Source of the DNA: Heterodera schachtii
Lineage: Eukaryota; Nematoda; Chromadorea; Rhabditida; Heteroderidae
Assembly (NCBI GenBank): GCA_023374025.1
Contig: SIJG01000051.1
Location: forward strand, 836,494-900,493
DNA: 64,000 nucleotides
Direction: 5' to 3'
The notes below the pieces were generated by a model. The model was not told the DNA's origin, did not search any database, and saw nothing but the letters and a program-made list of their open reading frames with translations. Positions 42,009 through 52,173 of this stretch are shown here, piece by piece (within the stretch, counting starts at the first letter, position 1; each line of letters starts with the position of its first letter). Position numbers and translations under genes: made by a program.

Positions 42009-43640
42009 TCCAAATAATTCAATTTAGTCTATTAAGAGCTTTTTTTATTCACATGAAAAAAGCTCAATTCTACTGAATTTCCGAATAAAAATCCAATTAT
42101 TAGAAAAATAAGCTGATTTTCTTCCCTACTGATCACATTTATTTAAAAGAAAATTAATTTATTAATTATAAATATTTAATAAATTAAATTTTTTCTACTC
42201 TACTTATGAGAAAAGGAAAAAATAATTTTTTTTTTTTTGAAATTAAATAGTAAAAGTCGGAAGTAAGTGATTAGAAAATTGCAAAAGTTATCGAAATTAA
42301 AGAATACGCATTTAAAATGGAATAAATAATCTTTTCGAAATAAATTTAAGAAAAAAAAGAATAATTTAAAGGTTCTTAAAGCAGAAAACCACGTAAATTT
42401 GGTTTTACTTGATAAAATAAGAATTCAATTACATTTTATTATTTAATAATTTCTTTAGAATAAATATATTTAATTAAAATATAATATAAATGTTAATTTA
42501 AAAAATAGAGCAAAAAGGGAGAAAAAAAGGAAGAAAAATAGTTCTAGGGATTAACATTGACATGGTAATTGTGACCAAATTGGTGATCAGGGTTAATGTT
42601 GTTGATGCATTGTAACACTGTAAGAGTTGAAGATTCTCGCATCGGCGGCACGATATTTGAGCACTTTTGGAGCAGGGGTGGGCGCGGACAGAAATATGCC
42701 GCAGTCGCGGACAACATAAAATAAATAAATTTTAATTAAGTATATAAAACTGAATAATTTTTAAAATCATTTTTTAAAATTTAAAAAATGTATGATAGTT
42801 TTTCTTTAGCAAAAATAAGCAAAAATAATAATAAATGTAAAGGTTGGGAATTAATGGAAAGTGACCAAAGCTGAAAATCGGCCCTTAGGCCTAAAATTTC
42901 GTTTTTGAGGCCTCATAACTTTTTTGTTTCTTGCTATGGGCCCGTAATATTAAAAATTCACAATACAAATCGATCCTGCTCTATCCAATGGTATATCACA
43001 AATATGCATTTTCCGACTTACAGTTCGGGTGGTTCCCTTGTTACACATGTTTAAAATCATGCGGATAAATTTAAATTCGACTAAAATACACTAAAAATTC
43101 AACAACAAAAAAAGTTAAATAATAAATGGGCTTAATGAAACGAGAAAATAAAAAAATATGTAAAAATAATAAATTCGGTTACTGTCGATGGTGAACCCTC
43201 TTTAAAAAAAAAGAAATTAAGGTTGTTTTTGAGGTTTCCGGGGTTGGATAATTCGACTCTGACGTCCATTTCAACCTATCTTAAATCCCGAATCCGGACT
43301 CGAAGAAAAGTCGAAAATTCATTTTTAAATATTTTTTCTTTCTTTATTATTTTTCTTTTATTTTATAATTTTTGAATTATTTCTCTGTTTTTTTATTTCC
43401 TAATTTTCTTTTGTTGTAACTTTTTATTTTTCAGCTTCCATTTGTTCAATTATATAAAATTTAAAATAATTGTGGCAATAATTTCATTTTTTAACAATTT
43501 CTCAAAAATAATAAACAAGATTTTTTATTATTATAAATGTAAAAATTTTTTGATTTAAAAAAATAGTATTCCTTAATTGTGATAATTTTTGCAATTTTCT
43601 AAGCACTCACTTCCGATGTTTACTATTTAATTTCAAAAAA
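42009..43640. other. Long gene-free stretch of repeats
   Basis: Bases 42020-42480 combine type A and type C flank words without a following gene. Bases 42660-42720 contain CAGGGGTGGGCGCGGACAG, a possible hAT end without a partner. Bases 42860-43640 include inverted R2 and ACTTACAGTTCGGGTGGTTC, all of which recurs at 55733-56500 with deletions. Confidence 0.45.
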
Positions 43641-43895
43641 AAATGTATTTTTTACTTTTCTCATAAGTAGAGTAATTTATTATTAATAAATATTTATTCT
43701 TTTAAACAAATGTGATCAGTAGATGAAGAAAATCACCATATTTTTCTAATAAATTGGATTATGTGATTTTTTCCGGAAATTCAGTAGAAGTGAGCTTTTT
43801 TCATGTGAATAAAAAGCATCTGAATGGACTAAAATGAAATATTTAATTAAAAAATAAATTATATAAATGCATTTTTGGGAATATTATCGCGGAAA
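43641..43895 (+). promoter_or_regulatory. Conserved type A 5' flank (putative promoter)
   Basis: It contains ATGTGATCAGTAGATGAAG, TTTTTTCCGGAAATTCAGTA, TTCATGTGAATAAAAAGCAT and GGAATATTATCGCGGAAAATG just before the gene. The same series at the same spacing precedes the copies at 47244 and 30714 (minus). Confidence 0.45.
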
Positions 43896-44575
43896 ATGAA
43901 ATTATTACTGTTATTCTGTTTGATTTTAGTTGCCCTAATTACTCAAATTGAATCAGAAAATAAAAAACTGCTACAAAAGTCATTTGATGAAATATTTGGA
44001 GAAAAATGGGAAGAAAAAGAAGAAAAGGCGCAAAATGAACAGAATAAACGGGAAATAATAAGAAAATATAATAAAATAAAAGAGAAAATTAAGCAAAAGG
44101 GAAGAACATTTTCAACAAAAGAATGGAGTAAAATTAATTCGAAAATAGCGAAAAATTTGGGGACAAATAATACTTATATTCAAAAATGGATTAAAGAATT
44201 TGGTCTCCAAAAAAAGAAATTTCATAAATCAAAAAGTGATGAACAAAAATTAGAAATTGTACAGAAATTTATTGAAATGAAAAACGAATTTAAGCAAAAA
44301 AGAAAATATTCGCCAAAGAATGGAATAAAAATTATACCGAAATTTGCAAGAAAATCGGAGTTGGCTATGGAACAATTAAGAAATGGAAAAAACAATTTGG
44401 AATGAGTAAATTTATAACCGAGAATGAAAAAATGGAAAAAATGAAAATTTATTGGAAAATAAAAACGGAAAATCCAAAAATAAGTGACAAAGAAATTGCC
44501 AAAATGATAAACACTTCGGTACAGAACATTTGGAGATGGAAAGCCAAATTTGGAGAAGAAAATTTTCAATTTTAG
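43896..44575 (+). pseudogene. Type A triple-HTH copy, single frameshift in module 2
   Basis: The frame is open from ATG for 169 codons: signal peptide MKLLLLFCLILVALITQIES, constant block (LLQKSFDEIFGEKW), all of module 1 (QKWIKEFG) and the linker. One A is missing in KYSPKEWNK (near 44317). Restarted in the next frame, modules 2 (KKWKKQFG) and 3 (WRWKAKFGEENFQF) are intact to TAG at 44573-44575. The break is in an A run, so this may be a functional gene with an assembly error. A scrap containing the same frameshift region is at 56685-56775. Confidence 0.7.
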
Positions 44576-45967
44576 AAGGCAATTGAATTTTTATGAAAAA
44601 TTGATAAAAAATTTTCCAGAAATTTTCATTTTGATAATTTTTTAAAATTTTGTTGCATAAATTTTTGAACTTTTTAAATAGCGTAAAAATTTTGGAAAAT
44701 ACCGTTTGAGGTGGTCCCAAACTGAAAATTGCTCAAAAAGGGTCGGAATCGATTTAAAACGACCAAAACGATGAAAAAAATGCAAAATTAGGGGGCGCGT
44801 TTGCCATTTTCATGTAAAAAAACAGGTACTGAAGGGTGGTCCATTTTCAACAGGGACTCAGTTATTCAGTGTCAAAAACTAAAAAAACCATAAAATAAAA
44901 TTCAAAAATTTTTTTTCGGATTAAATTTTTATGAACTTGAAAATATAAAAAGTTGAAATAAAAAAAAAATAATTTGTTCATTCCATTTTTTCGTCTTTTG
45001 GCGTTCGCTGGGAAAATTTGGCGAATTGTGCCAATTTTTGCTACAAATTTGCACCACAATTGGGCAAAAATGCCTTGTCGCCCGTCTTCTGCCGTTAACT
45101 TTTTTTTTTAATAGTCTTCCAAATTTTCCAATTGTTCAATTTTTGTGATGAAAAATATAATTAAAAATTCTTTTGGCAATAATTTAATTTTTAAACAATT
45201 TCTCAAAAACAAATTTATATTTTTCTCAAACAAAATTTTGGTATTTTTTATAAAAGTAAAAAACCGCAATTTTACAGATTTTAATAAAAATAAATAAAAA
45301 AAATACAACTTAATTATAAATAATAAATAAAAAGAATAATATTTTTTGTGAATAAATTCTGTTCTATTGAACAAAAATATTGTCAATTTGTAATTAATAA
45401 TAAATAATATTTTACATTAATTAAAATTCTAATTATAAACTTTTAAAGAAGAACGTCACGTGAAATTGTATTGGAAATTATTGTATAAATATTTTTAATA
45501 GCATTTTACCTCAAATTTTAATCACCCATAAATCATTTAAAAAAGAAAAAAAAACATCTCCTAATTCTTAGCATTAGTTAATCCTTCCCTTGGCTAAGCA
45601 ATACAAAATTGGCTAATTCAATAATTTTGTCATTAATTAAATGCATAAAATAAATTAAATTTTCGACCTGGACAATGTGATCCAGGCTTTGTGATTTTCA
45701 TAAATTTAATTTCATAAAAACAAGTTCCTTGTATTTTCGAGACGATTTTTAAGAAAAAACCGAATTTACGAAATTTTGACTTATCGACTTTTTGTTCGAA
45801 TTCGGGTCCGGGGTTTGGAATTCAGAACGATCTTCTTATAGAATTTTAACTTTTATATTCAATACTTCATGCTAGAGAACTTTAATTTAGAATATTTGTA
45901 TCACTGGCGCGTTTTCTATTGACGCATTTTCCAGGCAACTCATTTTTTAGTCGCAAATGGAAAATTT
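44576..45967. other. About 1.4 kb without gene
   Basis: Bases 44860-45090 carry the foldback arm in inverse (TTCGTCTTTTGGCGTTCGCTG, TTGGCGAATTGTGCCAATTT) and the GGCAAAAATGCCTTGTCG word shared with 9640 and 48930. The rest is AT-rich with no coding signal. Confidence 0.45.
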
Positions 45968-46290
45968 ATGAAATTTGTTTTTAATTGCCCTAATTAGTCC
46001 AATTGAATTAGAAAATAAAAAACTGCAACAAAAGTCATTTGATGAAATATTTGGAGAAAAATGGGAAGAAAAAGCCCAAAATGAACAGAAGAAACGGGAA
46101 ATAATAAGAAAATATTTTAAAATAAAAGAGAAAATTAAACAAAAAGGAAGAACATTCTCAACAAATGAATGGAGAAAAATAAACACGAAAATAGCGAAAA
46201 GTTTGGGCACAAATGATAATTATATTTATGAATGGATCAAAGAATTTGGTCTCCAAAAGCAAATAAATAAGTGCTATAAATCAAAATTGA
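45968..46290 (+). pseudogene. Type A triple-HTH copy, truncated after module 1
   Basis: The signal peptide is shortened (MKFVF in one frame, then LIALISPIELENKK in the next). The constant block and module 1 (YEWIKEFGLQKQINK) are intact. At CYKSK the sequence joins the repeat TTTTCTCATCAAAAACTATC, normally found downstream of family genes. An internal deletion has therefore removed modules 2 and 3. Confidence 0.65.
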
Positions 46291-47243
46291 GTTTTTCTCA
46301 TCAAAAACTATCATTCGGTTGCTCTGGTCGAGAAAAATTCAAAATTTGTATGCCCTAAAGCTTCTGTGATCACTTTTTACGAAATTATTTGCGATTAAAT
46401 TTTCACTAATCTATGATTGTGCTAATTAATTCCATTGAAATATTTTGAGAATTTTCTGATCGCTTTTTGTGTAAAATAAGTATAACTAGGTAATTAAAAT
46501 TCATTAAAATAATCAACGGTTTAATTACGCAAGTTTGATAAGCTACCAGAGAATTTTAATTTTTGAAAAAAACAATAATTTATTAGTTTTTGCAATTATA
46601 TTTTAATCTTGCCTTGCCAAAGGCCCAAATATTCAAAGCAGAATCTTTGAAGAAAAATATTAAAAAAATTTATACTAAATTATATTTTTGTTATTGCCAA
46701 AAATTTGAAAATTGATAAAACGACCATTTTTAAATGGAAGAAACAATTTGGGGACAAAATGGAGGAGAAGTGAAACAATTTGATATTAACACATATTTTT
46801 CAAAATTGCATAAATTTAAATTGTTGAAAATTAAATAATTGGCGAAATTCCCCAAAATAATTTTTTCTCTTTTTTCTTCCGCATTTTCTTTTGTCTTTTT
46901 CACCAAATTTACGTGGTTTTCTGCTTTAAGAACCTTTAAATAATTCTTTTTTCTTAAAAATTTATTTCGAAAAGATTATTTTTCTATTAGACTAGAAAAA
47001 TTTAATTATTAATAAATACATATTTATTATTAATAAATTAATTTTTTTTTAAATAAATGTGATCAGTAGGGAAGAAAAAATCAGCTTATTTTTCTAATAA
47101 TTGGATTTTTATTCGGAAATTCAGTAGAGTTGTGGTTTTTTCATGTGAATAAAAAGGCTCTTAATCGACTAAAATGAATTATTTGGATTTTATTTAAGAA
47201 AAAATTTATATAAATTCATATTTGGGAATATAATCCTGGAAAA
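46291..47243. promoter_or_regulatory. Repeats, then type A 5' flank of the next gene
   Basis: Bases 46290-46860 are the inverse of 32000-32560 and hold a module 3 relic (46690-46772). Bases 47040-47243 are the type A flank: TGTGATCAGTAGGGAAGAA, GGAAATTCAGTAGAGTTGTG, TTCATGTGAATAAAAAGGC, CTCTTAATCGACTAAAATG and GGGAATATAATCC just before the ATG. Confidence 0.45.
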
Positions 47244-47927
47244 ATGCAAATATTACTATTATTCTGTTTAATTTTAATTCTAATTGCGCTAATTACTACA
47301 AATGAATCAGAAGATAAAAAACTACAACAAAAGTCATTTGATGAAATATTTGGAGAAAAATGGGAAGAAAAAGAAGAAGAAATATCGGAAGAAAAAAGAA
47401 AAATAATTGAAAAATTTTATAAAATAAAAGAAAAAATAAAGCAAAAAGGAAGAAAATATTCAGCAAAAGTATGGGACAAAATTAATTCGAAAATAGCGAA
47501 AAGTTTGGGCACAAATTGTAATTATATTAAAAAATGGATTAAAGAATTTGGTCTCCAAAAAAAGAACTGTCACAAATCAAAAAGTGATGAACAAAAATTA
47601 GAAATTGTGCAGAAATTTATTGAAATGAAAAACGAATTTAAGCAAAAAGGAAGAAAATATTCAGCAAAAGAATGGCACCAAAATTATGCCGAAATTTGCA
47701 AGAAAATCAGAGTTGGTTATGGGACAATTATGGAATGGAAGAAACAATTAGGAGTGAGTAAATTTATAACGGAGAAAGAAAAAAAGGAAAAAATGAAAAT
47801 TTATTGGAAAATAAAAATGGAAAATCCAAAAATGAGTGAAAAAGAAATTGCTGAAATGATAAACACTTCCGCAAAGAACATTCGCAGATGGAAAGTCAAA
47901 TTTGGAGAAGAAAATTTTCAATTTTAG
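47244..47927 (+). CDS. Secreted triple-HTH protein, type A', intact
   Basis: The frame encodes 227 residues. The signal peptide is MQILLLFCLILILIALITTN. The constant block LQQKSFDEIFGEKW is followed by an acidic stretch (EEKEEEISEEKRKIIEKF) that replaces the usual QNEQKKREIIRKY. Module 1 ends KKWIKEFG, module 2 (with an extra G in KQKGRKYSAKEW, as in module 1) ends MEWKKQLG, and module 3 ends RRWKVKFGEENFQF. The W-K-x-x-F-G of module 2 is W-K-x-x-L-G here. It is the only intact copy on the plus strand and has a full type A 5' flank. Predicted secreted; function unknown. Confidence 0.85.
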   Translation: MQILLLFCLILILIALITTNESEDKKLQQKSFDEIFGEKWEEKEEEISEEKRKIIEKFYKIKEKIKQKGRKYSAKVWDKINSKIAKSLGTNCNYIKKWIKEFGLQKKNCHKSKSDEQKLEIVQKFIEMKNEFKQKGRKYSAKEWHQNYAEICKKIRVGYGTIMEWKKQLGVSKFITEKEKKEKMKIYWKIKMENPKMSEKEIAEMINTSAKNIRRWKVKFGEENFQF

Positions 47928-48560
47928 AAGGTTTTTTAGAAACTTTGCTAGCAAATTTTCCAAAAATTTTATTATTAACTAATTTATTTGAATTGATTTG
48001 TTGCATAAATTGTATATTTTAAATTTTCGCAAAAATTTTTGGTTAGTAATTTTTTAGTCCATTTAAAAGAATAGGAATTGAATTTTACCAAATTTATGGT
48101 AAAAATTGATTTCTTCATCTAAAATCATCATTCGGTTGCTCTGGTGAGAAAAATTTAAAATGAGCATTTTCTAAAGCTCCTGATCACTTTATGATATTAT
48201 TGCGATTAAATTTTAATTAAATTAAATATTAAAACAATTAAAAATTACATTTAAAAAATTAAAGTTCAATAGTATATGCTCCTGCTTCTAGAATTAACGT
48301 GTCCTTGTCTTATTAGTGCCACTAAAGAGTCCTTATGGATTAAATCTGCCAAAAGGAAAAATCTGAAAGTTGAAATTGAAAGTCAAATAATTTATTACTA
48401 GGGATGATAAAAATTTCTCAAAAAATATCTCTAAAATTTATTTATTTATTTTCTTGACGAAAATTTTGATTTTAAAAATTAAATATATACATTAATGATT
48501 TGGCATAATATTTTTGCTTTTTGAAGAAAATTCTCGATTTTGCAACCCCCTAAATAGTCT
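47928..48560. other. Family 3' flank and inverse of 27.8-28.1 kb
   Basis: It includes CATCATTCGGTTGCTCTGG (family 3' flank) and the inverse of 27816-28082. No gene. Confidence 0.45.
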
Positions 48561-49195
48561 GAAAAAATAAAAATTTCCCAGACCTTTTCTTATAAAACTT
48601 TTTGAAGATTTTTTGAAAAATTTGTTTGCAAAACACAAATGATAATTATATTAAAAAATGGATTAAAGAATTGGGACTTAATCAACAAATACCTAAATCT
48701 ATAAATCAAAAACTGATGAAGAAAAAATTGAAGAATCCAAATAAAATGTACATGAAAAAAGCTTTCGAGTTGTGAAATGATGAAAAGTTTAAAAGCAACT
48801 GTCATAAAAGTTCAAAAAACAAAAAACAAAGCATTCATTCCTTTTTTCGTCCTTTGCCCTTCGCTGGAAACTTTGGCAAATTGTGCCAATTTTTGATGAA
48901 AATTTGCACCGTAATTGGGCAAGAATGCCTTGCCGACGAATGCCGGTCCTGGCTTCTGCCGTGTCCTTTTTAGGAAGGGACCATTCTAAAAATAAATACG
49001 AAATTTTTTTTTCAAAATTTTATAACGAATTACGGTTATTTCTAAAAAAAAAATTTCTAGTCTGAAAAAATAAAAATTTCCCAGACCTTTTCTTATAAAA
49101 CTTTTTGAAGATTTTTTGAAAAATTTGTTTGCAAAACACAAATAATAATTGTATTAAAAAATCGATTAAAGAATTTGGTATCCAAAAAATAAATA
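48561..49195 (+). pseudogene. Two small family relics in a direct repeat
   Basis: AAAAATTTCCCAGACCTTTT and the following 70 bases occur at 48565 and 49070. Each is followed by a scrap of module 1: TNDNYIKKWIKELGLNQQIP (48635-48735) and TNNNCIKKSIKEFGIQKI (49137-49195). Between them lies the foldback arm in inverse (48720-48940) with the GGTCCTGGCTTCTGCCGTG word. Confidence 0.55.
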
Positions 49196-49495
49196 GCAAC
49201 AGCGCCAGTCCGATCACCAAAAACTTCTGCAAATTTGTATCGCACTTTTGCAACAGGTTCAGCAAACAACAGGCCGTCATTTAGGAGCAAAACTATGAAC
49301 TCCAACACGACAAACAACAAAAAATGATGGAGCAGGCCACACAAGAGCACGGACGACGCCGCAGTGTTGTGGTTCAAGGCCTGCTCGAACCCGGCCGTGG
49401 ACAAACTATCGGAGTGGGTCGCTGCCGACCGGACTGAACTATCACATTTACTCGACGAGCTTTGTGGTGATTTTGGTGGATGGCGAAGTGTAAAA
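49195..49495 (+). pseudogene. LINE ORF1-like fragment (coiled coil plus start of RRM)
   Basis: The plus strand reads EQNYELQHDKQQKMMEQATQ, then EHGRRRSVVVQGLLEPG. The second frame continues NPAVDKLSEWVAADRTELSH and LLDELCGDFGGWRSVKC. A coil followed by R-R-S-V-V-V-x-G-L and, after a short gap, L-L-D-E-L is the layout I know from ORF1-like proteins of nematode non-LTR elements. It has a stop and a frameshift, and no reverse transcriptase is present. Confidence 0.4.
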
Positions 49496-49500
49496 TGTTG

Positions 49501-49571
49501 ATCCGCGGTGGGACTCGAACCCACGACCCTTCCTTTCCGTGGAATGCTCTAACCAACTGAGCTACACGGAC
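49501..49571 (-). tRNA. tRNA-like sequence, well folded, odd anticodon loop
   Basis: This is the best cloverleaf in the window: a 7-bp acceptor stem (GTCCGTG/CGCGGAT with two G-U pairs), a D arm GCTC..GAGC, a T arm GTGGG-TTCGAGT-CCCAC, and good A and B boxes. The anticodon stem TTCC/GGAA has only 4 pairs, with loop ACGGAAA. Position 33 would be C instead of the near-universal U, and the formal anticodon GGA (Ser) does not suit a short variable loop. No 3' CCA is needed in eukaryotes. It may be a real but unusual tRNA, a pseudogene or a SINE head. Confidence 0.6.
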
Positions 49572-49689
49572 ACTTTACACTCCTCTCAATTCCATAGATA
49601 AGGAAGAGAGAGACTCATTCCCAGCATGAGGGAATTGAGCCGCATCACAGCTTGGAGGAGCGCAGGACAATGCAAAAGGAAAAAAATTT

Positions 49690-52173
49690 TCCTTTGCATG
49701 CATGCCCCCGCAATGGTCATGCACTCACGCAGCACATCTATCCCGTCGTGGTTCTCCTTGTCGTCAATCCCATCAATGTAGTGTTGGCGCCGTGAAATTT
49801 CGAAGAATTCCCGGCGAAACGCAACCAGAGCTGCCATTAAAATTTCCACATCGTTGGTGCAATAACTAAAAATCGAGAACTAAATAACAAAAATTTTCAC
49901 AAAATAATTTGAACACACCTCGCTAACGCCTCATCCAATTTAAAGGGCTCGTGGCGATGCTCGGCGTACCACTCATCAAATTTCTGCCTCTTGCTGGGCA
50001 TCATTCCACTAGCCAAGTAGTCATCAGGCGTCGGGTGGATTTCATGGCCGTAGTTCTCCGGTCGGTTGGCCAAATGGGGGAAGAAGGGCTTGTCCTCGAC
50101 GTCCAGGCCGTAGGAGGGGATGAGCGCCGCCAGCGCGCACGGCATCAAATTGAACGAGTCCCGGAAGACGATGTTCGGGTTGCGCCTCTTCTGCTTGCGC
50201 ACCTTCATCTCATACATTTTGTTGCCCTGAAAATTTTAAAATAAATATATACAGAAATTCATAATTGAGTGTACCCGTCTCAGCATCTCCGGGTTGAATC
50301 CAATCCGGAAAAGTTCGCGGAAAGACCAGAACCATGTCGAAACGCCCTCCAAAGTGTGAGTAGGCGTATGTGTCGTATTTTGCTGGTAGCTGGAAGATGA
50401 GCCAATCCACAAATGCCTGCAGTGGGTTGTCCGCCACAACACGTTTGTCCACACGAGTGTCCTCAAATGGTCGCTGGCAGAAAGCGACAGTTCGATGTGG
50501 ACCACAAATTCGGCAGCCCGCTGTTGCCCTCCGCCAATTCCCGCTCTCAATGCACTCAGGGCACGCAACTCGGGCAGCGATGAAGTTGGGCTGGTGCTCT
50601 CTCTTCTCGGGCTGCTGGGGGTCCACTGGTTGATGCTGCATGGTTTCCAAGTCGAAGGCCACAATGCGGTACGGGTCGGGCTCTTTTGGCTCAATGGGTT
50701 GAATGAAGCATCCGCGCTCCGGGTTGTGAAACGTGTTGCACAGCTGACAATACGTCTCATGGCATTTGTGACCCTAAATCCAGCAAGAAATACAAAATTT
50801 AATTTACTTTTTATGTTTACTTTTCTCCCATCTCTGTTATGCACTCGTGTGTCCCATATAACGCCGCAGTCCTTGCATTGCTTTGACTGGGCGCAAAAGT
50901 TGGATGCCAAATGGTGTTGGAGGCACCCGTTATTGCGAAACTTTTTGTTGCACCCCCCGCATTGATGAAAAAATCCGCCCGATGGGACACATGGGAATGC
51001 AGGCCCGACACGTGAGCAAAGCAAACAGCGCGCTTTGCATGAGTTGAGGTGTGTTGATGGTCGCTGGTATGGCTTTTCGCAGTCGAGGCAGTAGTGTTGT
51101 CCAAACAAGCCATGCAATTTCTGCACTCCATCAAAATGCTGGTTGTTCAAATAGAGCACAATGGGAGTGTCGTAATGGTCGTTGATGTATTTGTACAAGG
51201 GCTTGTATTGTCCCGATGAGCCAAAGATGAACACTGCAAATCGATGCTGCTGTTGACTGTTGTTCCAGTGGTCGACCACACGCGGCACACAAATCTCAGC
51301 ATCATAGGTGTTCCGACCGGTCCGTACACCAATTTGCTGCATCAGTTGTAAAGCATCCCGCCGCAGGCATCCCTGTTGACCATGCAGGCTGTGCACATAG
51401 CGATGGAACTTCCAACGGGGCCAGCCCCGAGTTTTGGCCACCATTGTCGCCTGTAAGGCGTAGAAGAGGCAATGCCCGTCCGGATTGCAAATCTTAACAA
51501 AATTGTCACTAAAATTATACTTGCGTTGTGGTGTTGGGACCTTAATCAAACAAGTTTCGGTCACCCGATGATGCACAGGTGCTAGGCTTCGCCGAGCACC
51601 GCCCTTCAGCACCCTTCGGCCGGGCAGTCCAGAACGGTCAACTGTGGTCACCACCACAGTGAATGGCTCGCCCCACAGTGTGACGTTTTGCTGCTGCTTG
51701 CTCTGTGCCACTTTGGTGAACTGGTTGAGGATGGTGTTGACGGTGTTGTCTGTGATTTGTCGAACGGGGATGGGAATGTCCCCGCCGGTGAGCAACGGAC
51801 TGCTGATCATGCAGCCGAGATGCGTGGGTTCAATTCCACGGCCACGACTCTCCTCCATCGCTGCGTCAAGGCAGTACTGGAAGATGCCGGCCAGGAGTCC
51901 CTCAGGATTTGCTGCTGGCACATCCTCAATGCTGAATCGCGACTTGATTTTGCTGTACTGGAAGCGGGGCACATGCTCAACGGTGCTGTCCAGCTTTTTG
52001 ACGTAGTCCTTTGCAGATTTTGATGACGATGATGAGCTGCTGCCGCCGCCCTCTTGAAGCACCTCTCCAAGCAATTCATTGATGAGGAAACCGCGACGCG
52101 GCTTTTTGTTTGGGGCCGATAGAATTTGGTCAATGGAAAACAAAGAGGGATGCTTGGGAGGCTGATTTTGCAT
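49690..52173 (-). pseudogene. Maverick DNA polymerase B, exonuclease part only
   Basis: Exons on the minus strand: 52173-50821, 50773-50275, 50226-49919 and 49865-about 49690, with introns of 47, 48 and 53 nt that have GT..AG ends and matching phases. Exon 1 (451 codons) holds a Maverick-type N-terminal region with several C-x2-C pairs (YCLDCEKPY, RCLLC, QCGGCNKKF, QCKDC). Exon 2 begins GHKCHETYCQLC and has Exo I (IVAFDLET) and HFGGRFDMVL. Exon 3 has Exo II (FRDSFNLMPCALAALIPSYG). Exon 4 has Exo III (YCTNDVEIL). Homology ends after MTIAGACM, so all palm motifs are missing. There is one frameshift near 50320. It is thus a dead polymerase. Confidence 0.85.

Noticed and set aside
42660..42720. 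A third hAT element starting CAGGGGTGGGCGCGG
   Set aside because: I could not find an inverse end with matching 8-bp flanks within a reasonable distance.
1946..49195. The HTH family as a bacterial insertion sequence or ordinary transposase
   Set aside because: There is no catalytic DDE or other nuclease domain, no terminal inverted repeats at gene borders, and every complete copy begins with a signal peptide.
49374..49556. Protein frames across the tRNA-like sequence (for example VRAFHGKEGSWVRVPPR)
   Set aside because: The bases are explained by the tRNA-like cloverleaf; this translation is the usual artefact of tRNA genes.
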